This document shows positions 58,490-64,000 of a stretch of 64,000 bases of DNA, one piece after another (within the stretch, counting starts at the first letter, position 1; each line of letters begins with the position of its first letter). Where the stretch lies: NCBI GenBank assembly GCA_012960135.1, contig DUBW01000045.1, positions 1 through 64,000 of the forward strand, read 5' to 3'. The translations under genes were made by a program, and so were the position numbers. Origin of the DNA: Methyloprofundus sp. Its GTDB lineage: Bacteria > Pseudomonadota > Gammaproteobacteria > Methylococcales > Methylomonadaceae. A model generated the notes under the pieces. That model saw only the letters and a program-made list of their open reading frames with translations, ran no database searches and was not told the origin of the DNA.

Positions 58490-58720
58490 GAAGATAGATA
58501 AATTTATTCCATTTTACTCAGGCTTTACTAAAATATATTACCGTCTTTCACTGTAATGATTTATTCACACCTTTGAATAGCATTTTTTTGTTTCCCAGGA
58601 TTAAAGTTTATCCCGGTCTGGCGATAGGATAAGATGTGCTCTGGGCTGAATTATAAACATACCTAAAAACGCTATATTGCCTAAACTCACTATGACTTCT
58701 CTTCATTCATTTACGCACTA

Positions 58721-59938
58721 ATGCAAAAAAAGCAGGCTATTCTTTGGCTTACCTCTAGCTACCCCCGCTATGAACAGGATAGCGCCTCTATTTTTCTGCG
58801 CTATCTGGCAGAAACTATCGATAATAAAATTTTTGATTTGCATATTTTATCACCTGATAATCAATATGTAGATGGCTCACTGTATTCACCAGCCATTTTT
58901 TTACACTATTTTAAATACTTTATACCGCGCGATTTACAAAAACTAGCGTATGGGTCGGGAATCCTGCCTAATTTAAAAGCTAACCCATTGTTATTTATGC
59001 AGGTTCCTTTTTTCCTTATCAGTCAGTTTATTGCCTGCTACAAACTGGTAAAACAACTCAAACCGGCGCTTATTCATGCACACTGGGTGTTTCCACAAGG
59101 GACCATCGCAAGCGTAATCGGCCGACTAACTAAAACACCGGTAATCATTACTGCTCATGGCGGGGATGCATTTGCACTACAGGGATCACTACTTAGCAGA
59201 ATCAAACTGTGGAGTTTAAAAAATTGCTCAGCCTGGACCAGTAATACCGTTGCCACAGCCAATGCACTCTGGGCTGATATTTCTCAGCCTGCCATTATCC
59301 CCATGGGAATTGATTGCCAGCAATTTAGTTCCGGAAATGCTGAGTTACTACGCTCTAAATTACCTAAAGATACCGTTACCTTATTATTTGTCGGGCGTTT
59401 AGTTAAGAAAAAGGGGGTGGCAGATTTGTTAAGCGCCTATGCTTTATTTTCAGACACACAAAAAAAGAAGACTCAGTTATGGATAATTGGCGATGGCTCA
59501 GAAAGAAAGGCATTAAAACAACTCTGTCAGTCATTAGGCTTAGATAATCAGGTCACTTTCTGGGGTAAGCTTGCCAACCAGCAATTGCCCGACTATTACG
59601 CCGCCGCCGATATTTTTATTGCCCCTTCTATCACGGATGCATCAGGAGACACCGAAGGTCAGGGCGTTACTTTAGTAGAAGCAATGGCCAGTGGCACGGC
59701 AATTATAAGCACTACTACCGGCGGCATTAGTGAGGTGATTGAGCATCAGCATAGCGGAATATTGGTTACTCCCCAGGCACCATTAGAACTTAAATCTGCA
59801 ATGCTGCAACTTTTAGAAGATAAAAATCTGCGTAAAAAAATGGCTGAACAAGGAAAAAAATCTGCACAAAAGTATGCCTGGTCACGGGTGGGGGCTAGCT
59901 TTCAGGCTCTTTATAATCAGGTAAGGATAGACAGTTAG
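58721..59938 (+). CDS. Glycosyltransferase family 4 (GT-B fold)
   Basis: 405 residues. The C-terminal donor-binding half shows TLLFVGRLVKKKGVADLLSA, LWIIGDGSERKALKQLC and the ADIFIAPSITDASGDTEGQG / VTLVEAMASGTAIIST stretch with the E-x7-E motif of GT4. The N-terminal part has HAHWVFPQGTIASVIGRL and ITAHGGDAFAL. Acceptor and sugar are unknown; position after the heptose genes suggests surface polysaccharide. Its start lies after a 231-bp gap without other features. Confidence 0.88.
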   Translation: MQKKQAILWLTSSYPRYEQDSASIFLRYLAETIDNKIFDLHILSPDNQYVDGSLYSPAIFLHYFKYFIPRDLQKLAYGSGILPNLKANPLLFMQVPFFLISQFIACYKLVKQLKPALIHAHWVFPQGTIASVIGRLTKTPVIITAHGGDAFALQGSLLSRIKLWSLKNCSAWTSNTVATANALWADISQPAIIPMGIDCQQFSSGNAELLRSKLPKDTVTLLFVGRLVKKKGVADLLSAYALFSDTQKKKTQLWIIGDGSERKALKQLCQSLGLDNQVTFWGKLANQQLPDYYAAADIFIAPSITDASGDTEGQGVTLVEAMASGTAIISTTTGGISEVIEHQHSGILVTPQAPLELKSAMLQLLEDKNLRKKMAEQGKKSAQKYAWSRVGASFQALYNQVRIDS

Positions 59939-59985
59939 ATTTCTTACTTCTGATTTTTTGCTGGGCACTGTGCAAGAAACACCAG

Positions 59986-60153
59986 ATGACCAGAAAACTG
60001 AATTTTCAAGAAATTACGCTACCCGTTACAGATGGGCTTATTGCAATGCTTGCAAAACGTCACTTAGTTCCTGTCTTAACAATTAATACACATTTTGATC
60101 ATTTGTCAGTAATTGTTATTAATCTAGCAATCGACAAGCACCACAAACTGTAG
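59986..60153 (+). pseudogene. C-terminal remnant of a PIN-domain protein
   Basis: The 55-codon frame contains LPVTDGLIAMLAKRHLVPVL then TINTHFDHLSVIVINLA, which matches the end of VapC-like PIN domains (DALIAATAL...L.T.N..HF....V.VINP): the acidic Asp and the T-x-N remain. The N-terminal half with the first catalytic Asp is not seen upstream. No antitoxin gene is adjacent. Short and uncertain. Confidence 0.5.
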
Positions 60154-60196
60154 AGTTCACTTTTAGTTTTTCCTGCACACACTGCAGATTATTTCA

Positions 60197-63100
60197 TTAG
60201 GTACCAAACAATCTCGATAACTCATTAATTCTCTGCTCATCAGGCAGGTCACTATACACCCCACTCATACCCTGCTCTTGCTGCATACCCCGGACAAATA
60301 GGTAGCGCACCCCACCAAAATGCTCGGAAAATTGATAACCGGGTAGTCGGGTTTTTAAATATTGGTGTAGTACAACGCCATACAACCAGTATTGCAAGCC
60401 GTAATTATGCTCGCGCATTGCTTGCGTTAAGGTCTCTGGCTGGTAATCGCTCAAGGCATTACTTTTATAATCCAGCACATAGTAGCGGTCTTTATATACG
60501 AAAATCAGATCAATAAAACCGGTTAAATAGCCCTGCATTTGCTTGCTTGATAAGGATTGAAAAGCAGGGCTGTCTTGCAATATAAAGTTAATTTCTTCAG
60601 TGGCGAATTCAGACAGGCTTAAATAAAAAGGCATTTCCTTTAAACAGTATTGTTCATTAATATTAGCCAGGTAAAAATCGGTGTCGTTTGCACATAACGG
60701 GGTCGTTACAGTTTGATAGAGCAGTTCATTCAGAATATCCGGCATATCGATTTTTAAACCATAGCGCTGACAGCTAGCATCACGCTGTTGATTAATTTCT
60801 GCTCGTTCAGCCAGTGTCGTAAAGCTTATATTTTCCAGCAAATCATGGATAACATTTCCAGTATGTGTGCCTTTTGCTAATGCCAGAGGCACATGCTCAG
60901 ATGCTATCGTAGCATTGATTTCTTCAGCCTTATCTAATGGTAACTCAACGGCTTCATACTGGCTTAAATAAGACAATGCGGTGTAACTACTCATTTGCCA
61001 GTTACTGTACAAATGCCGCTTTTGTGCAGGTATAGTTAAATCAGCCGCTAGCTCAATTCCCCGGTAAACTCCCTGTAATTCATTCCCGGTTTCCAGTAAC
61101 TGGTAGGCAAAGCTATCGCGATAGTCGGCTTCTAGTTGCTGTAAAATTTCCTGCTGCTGGATAAATCCAATATCATTATGCCCATATAACAAATAAGCCA
61201 GTGCAGACTGATTGGGTTTCTTAGCTGAACGGCCATCCAGCCAGGTAACATAGCAGCGATATTTAGCACGGGTCAACGCGACATAGAGTATCCGCAAATC
61301 TTCGGCTAATTCTTCTTTTAGTGCCAATTCCCGGTGTTTCTCAAACTGTTCCGAGCCTAGATCAACCAACATTTCATCTTCTGTATGGCAAGTGATTGTC
61401 AGCTTTTCTTTTGCCAGGAAATCCAGGCGATCCCATAAATAAGGGCAAAAGACTATCGGATATTCCAGTCCCTTGGAACGATGCATAGTAACAATTTTGA
61501 CCGCATCCGCGTCGCTTTCCAGGCGTAACTGTTGTTCATCACTGGTATTTTCCGCAGTAATTACAGCACGCAGCCAATCGATTGTTTTATGCATGCCTAA
61601 ATGATCATCCAGGCTGGCTTGCTGTACTAGTTCCAGTAAGTGATGTAGATTGGTAATTTGCCTTTCGCCATATTGAGTCTGGGTCAGGTGTACGCGTATA
61701 TTTTCCTGGCTTAAAAAATGTAACATCATCGCCATAAAGCCTTTTTTCTGCCATAGCTCATGGTAATCCTGAAACCGCCCTAGCCAGACACCCAACTGTA
61801 CTTCATCATTCAGAATTTGATAAAGCTGCTGCCCGTCCAGGGCAAACCAGGACAGGCTTAAAGCCTGCTTTAACAAGCTTATATCACCCGGTTGTGCCAG
61901 GGCTTGCATCAATTTATGTAAAGCATATGCTTCAGTGCTGGCAAACACTGAATCCGTACTGTTGAGTACCACCGGAATTCCAGCTTGCTGCAATACATCT
62001 TGATATAAGACTGCCTGTTTATTAGTACGCACCAGAATGGCAATATCACTGGCTTGTAACTCCCGCGTTACTTTATCGCTACGTAAACTGACAGCTCCAT
62101 TCAGTAAGTTTAAAATTTCATTGGTCACGGCTATTTTTATTTCTTCAGCCGCCTTGCCATTGCTCCAGTAACCGCTACTGCTATCACTTTCTGCTAACTG
62201 CCATAAGGCTAATGGTGCGAGGGGCTGATCATCCTGAACCAGAGTTCCCTGCGCTGCATCCAGAGCTGGCTGAACCGGATTAAATTTCAGCCCTGCAAAG
62301 ACAAAAGGGTTATCACACTGACTAAACACCTGATTAATCGCCTGCACTAAATCAGGATGCGAACGCCAGTTTTGCCCTAGAGTATAATGATGTTGTGCTT
62401 GCTGCTTAGCCTGTAAATAGGTATGAATATCCGCACCGCGAAATTTATAAATCGCCTGTTTTGGATCGCCTATCAAGTATAAATATTGTTCGGGAGCAGC
62501 AAATAAATGCGAGAAAATATGCCACTGGTTCTGATCAGTATCCTGAAATTCATCAATTAAAGCTACCCGGTACTGCTCGCTAATCGCTGCCACTAATAAC
62601 TCACCTCCCGTATTTGATAAGGCCTCTGCGGTACGGATAATCAAGCTATCATGAGACATGATATTGAGTTGTTGCAAGCGCGTATCCAGGTTTTGTTGCA
62701 GCTCTTCTGCCAATGCGCGACGTAATAGCAAGCTGACTTTTTGGCTATAGACCCACAAAGCATCGAAGGCGCTACTATCAAAATCCAGTTGATCTTTATA
62801 TTTAACGCGTATTTGATTGGCTAAATTTTCACTGCTTAATAAGCTGAATCCGGCTTCACTCGGGCTAGGGCAATTAAAATTCCCATCTCCCTCAGACGTT
62901 GCTTCAAGCCAGTGTCTTAAGCCTTTATAGTCCTCTGGAAAACTTTCTGTCAGTCGCTTTTTAAAATATCCCGCATCTACCGCTTTCAGGATAGAGTCAG
63001 CCTGTTGACCCAGAGATTTTTTTGCCTCCAGTGCCTGCTTTTTGAGTGTTCGTAATAAACCGCTTAAATCTTCAGGCTCAGGGTAGATCGTTAATGTGGG

Positions 63101-63715
63101 AGGATAAGAGCCCAGACTGGCTAATAAATCATCAGGGGTGGTGTATTGATGACATAACAATGAAACCTCCCAGGCATCGCGTGGATAAATCTGATTACGC
63201 CAGAAATCTTCCACCATTTGCTGGCGCACGGCATGGGTCTCATCACTAAGCTCCACATCAAACATCTGCCCACTCTCTAATGCATGTTCTTTGAGTAAGC
63301 GCTGGCAAAAGCCATGAATAGTGAAAATTCCTGCCTGGTCGATACTTAACAAAGCATTATTTAAGCGCTGTATAGCAAGTTTCTCATTTATTTCGGGATT
63401 TTCTAGTAGCGCCTCAGCCCATGCACTCATACTCGCATCGGGTTCCACTAGGGACTGTCTAGTTAAAAACTGTTTTGCTTCCACTAAACGCGCACGCACC
63501 CGTTCTTTTAATTCCTTGGTCGCCGCTTTGGTAAATGTCACTATTAAAAGCTGATCAATTGCGTAATTCTGCTCCACGACAAAGCGCAAGGCAAGCATGG
63601 CAATAGCATAAGTCTTGCCCGTTCCAGCGCTGGCTTCTAATAAGTTAATCCCCGGTTTCAACTCGGTAGTTATGGGCTTAAAGTCCTGTTTATCCGTTTG
63701 CATAGATGCTCTCAT
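60197..63715 (-). CDS. recB: Exodeoxyribonuclease V subunit beta
   Basis: RecB is the 3'-5' helicase and nuclease subunit of RecBCD, used in double-strand break repair. The 1172 residues include Walker A LLEASAGTGKTYAIAMLALR, the DEFQDTDQNQWHIF motif II, YLIGDPKQAIYKFRGADIHT, TMHRSKGLEYPIVFCPYLW and the RecB nuclease motif RYYVLDYKSNALSDYQPE. A second ATG at 63703 is also possible. recC and recD are outside the window or elsewhere. Confidence 0.96.
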   Translation of the reverse strand: MRASMQTDKQDFKPITTELKPGINLLEASAGTGKTYAIAMLALRFVVEQNYAIDQLLIVTFTKAATKELKERVRARLVEAKQFLTRQSLVEPDASMSAWAEALLENPEINEKLAIQRLNNALLSIDQAGIFTIHGFCQRLLKEHALESGQMFDVELSDETHAVRQQMVEDFWRNQIYPRDAWEVSLLCHQYTTPDDLLASLGSYPPTLTIYPEPEDLSGLLRTLKKQALEAKKSLGQQADSILKAVDAGYFKKRLTESFPEDYKGLRHWLEATSEGDGNFNCPSPSEAGFSLLSSENLANQIRVKYKDQLDFDSSAFDALWVYSQKVSLLLRRALAEELQQNLDTRLQQLNIMSHDSLIIRTAEALSNTGGELLVAAISEQYRVALIDEFQDTDQNQWHIFSHLFAAPEQYLYLIGDPKQAIYKFRGADIHTYLQAKQQAQHHYTLGQNWRSHPDLVQAINQVFSQCDNPFVFAGLKFNPVQPALDAAQGTLVQDDQPLAPLALWQLAESDSSSGYWSNGKAAEEIKIAVTNEILNLLNGAVSLRSDKVTRELQASDIAILVRTNKQAVLYQDVLQQAGIPVVLNSTDSVFASTEAYALHKLMQALAQPGDISLLKQALSLSWFALDGQQLYQILNDEVQLGVWLGRFQDYHELWQKKGFMAMMLHFLSQENIRVHLTQTQYGERQITNLHHLLELVQQASLDDHLGMHKTIDWLRAVITAENTSDEQQLRLESDADAVKIVTMHRSKGLEYPIVFCPYLWDRLDFLAKEKLTITCHTEDEMLVDLGSEQFEKHRELALKEELAEDLRILYVALTRAKYRCYVTWLDGRSAKKPNQSALAYLLYGHNDIGFIQQQEILQQLEADYRDSFAYQLLETGNELQGVYRGIELAADLTIPAQKRHLYSNWQMSSYTALSYLSQYEAVELPLDKAEEINATIASEHVPLALAKGTHTGNVIHDLLENISFTTLAERAEINQQRDASCQRYGLKIDMPDILNELLYQTVTTPLCANDTDFYLANINEQYCLKEMPFYLSLSEFATEEINFILQDSPAFQSLSSKQMQGYLTGFIDLIFVYKDRYYVLDYKSNALSDYQPETLTQAMREHNYGLQYWLYGVVLHQYLKTRLPGYQFSEHFGGVRYLFVRGMQQEQGMSGVYSDLPDEQRINELSRLFGT

Positions 63716-63787
63716 TGGCTTAATAACTTGTGCAGGGGAGTGACCAAAGTAACTCCCTTCAAGACTAAAGCGAAACTGGCATCGCCC

Positions 63788-64000
63788 TATGTACTCAATG
63801 TTTTACCAGGCATCAGGTACCACAGAACAAATGCCACTAAAAATAAAGCGGAGATTTCCCCCACAATCATCTGTTCGTATTTGGGTTGTCGCGGCATCCA
63901 TCCCTAGTCCGACGGCCATACCCACATCATCATTATATAGATACCTGCAATAAAGATGATACAAAATACAATCAATGAAACTTTTAAATACTTCAATTTT
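63788..64000 (-). pseudogene. Remnant of a small multi-helix membrane protein (DUF6632-like), runs off the window
   Basis: The minus-strand frame reads KYLKVSLIVFCIIFIAGIYI, MMMWVWPSD, an in-frame TAG, then GWMPRQPKYEQMIVG followed by EISALFLVAFVLWYLMPGKT and stop at 63788. Family members of about 125 residues show LKYLKIxLIVFGxIFIxGIY, WPSGWxWxP and YEQMIxGIYA, with two further helices before the last one; those appear deleted here. The stop plus deletion suggest a pseudogene. The family name is from memory and unchecked. Confidence 0.55.

Noticed and set aside
1..64000. CRISPR arrays, tRNA and rRNA genes
   Set aside because: No regularly spaced direct repeats, cloverleaf or ribosomal RNA sequence was seen; the repeats present are single hairpins.

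Overview
The window is chromosomal DNA from a gammaproteobacterium of fairly low GC content. Gene order (hisB-H-A-F-I-E next to tatABC), the enlarged PstA/PstC permeases, a ThiS-ThiG fusion, cytochrome c4, an MNIO (DUF692)/DUF2063 pair and a complete oxidative pentose-phosphate set (zwf, pgl, gnd) suggest a Methylococcales-like methanotroph lineage. That placement is inference: no methane- or methanol-oxidation gene lies in the window. No CRISPR array, rRNA, tRNA, intact transposase or prophage was seen.

Layout: 1-0.7 kb, end of an ECF sigma factor and a zinc-finger anti-sigma protein. 0.8-7.2 kb (minus strand), pteridine reductase, DUF3465, Tat translocase and late histidine biosynthesis. 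7.3-11.1 kb, typA, then a rhodanese/methyltransferase/LysR overlap cluster. 11.2-18.3 kb, the phosphate regulon pstS-C-A-B-phoU with two Pho boxes. 18.4-24.7 kb, mpl, a dead dynamin-like GTPase, and aroG-thiSG-trmB. 25-28.4 kb, the MNIO/DUF2063 pair and a little-known cluster (short asparaginase-like protein, 70-aa protein, 187-aa membrane protein). 28.5-32.7 kb, pgl-zwf and gnd. 33-41.7 kb, housekeeping genes: ychJ, FAH hydrolase, rlmJ, MoxR/DUF58, SPFH/NfeD, dsbA, cytochrome c4, engB. 41.7-44.2 kb, the AmmeMemoRadiSam neighbourhood. 44.2-59.9 kb, surface sugar genes (galE, rfbBDC, a CapD/WbpM-like dehydratase, gmhA-hldE-hldD, glycosyltransferases) with an HDAC-like hydrolase and ilvA between them. 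60.2-63.7 kb, recB.

The most striking property is gene decay. At least nine loci look broken or residual: the dynamin-like GTPase (in-frame stop, frameshift, ruined P-loop), the AmmeMemoRadiSam radical-SAM protein (its iron-sulfur CxxxCxxC block is deleted, plus frameshift and stop), ilvA (two frameshifts), a GT2 LPS-core glycosyltransferase, a GT9 heptosyltransferase, the N-terminal stub of a TgpA transglutaminase, a Uma2-family piece, a PIN-domain piece and a small membrane protein at the right edge. This suggests relaxed selection, as in a host-associated or recently bottlenecked lineage, although part of it could be assembly error. Intergenic gaps are also rich in dispersed hairpin repeats of several families.

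Functional links: the Pst system imports phosphate under PhoB control; gmhA/hldE/hldD make ADP-heptose for LPS core although two neighbouring core transferases are dead; rfbB/D/C make dTDP-rhamnose intermediates but rfbA is not in the window; zwf-pgl-gnd oxidise glucose-6-phosphate to ribulose-5-phosphate and NADPH.
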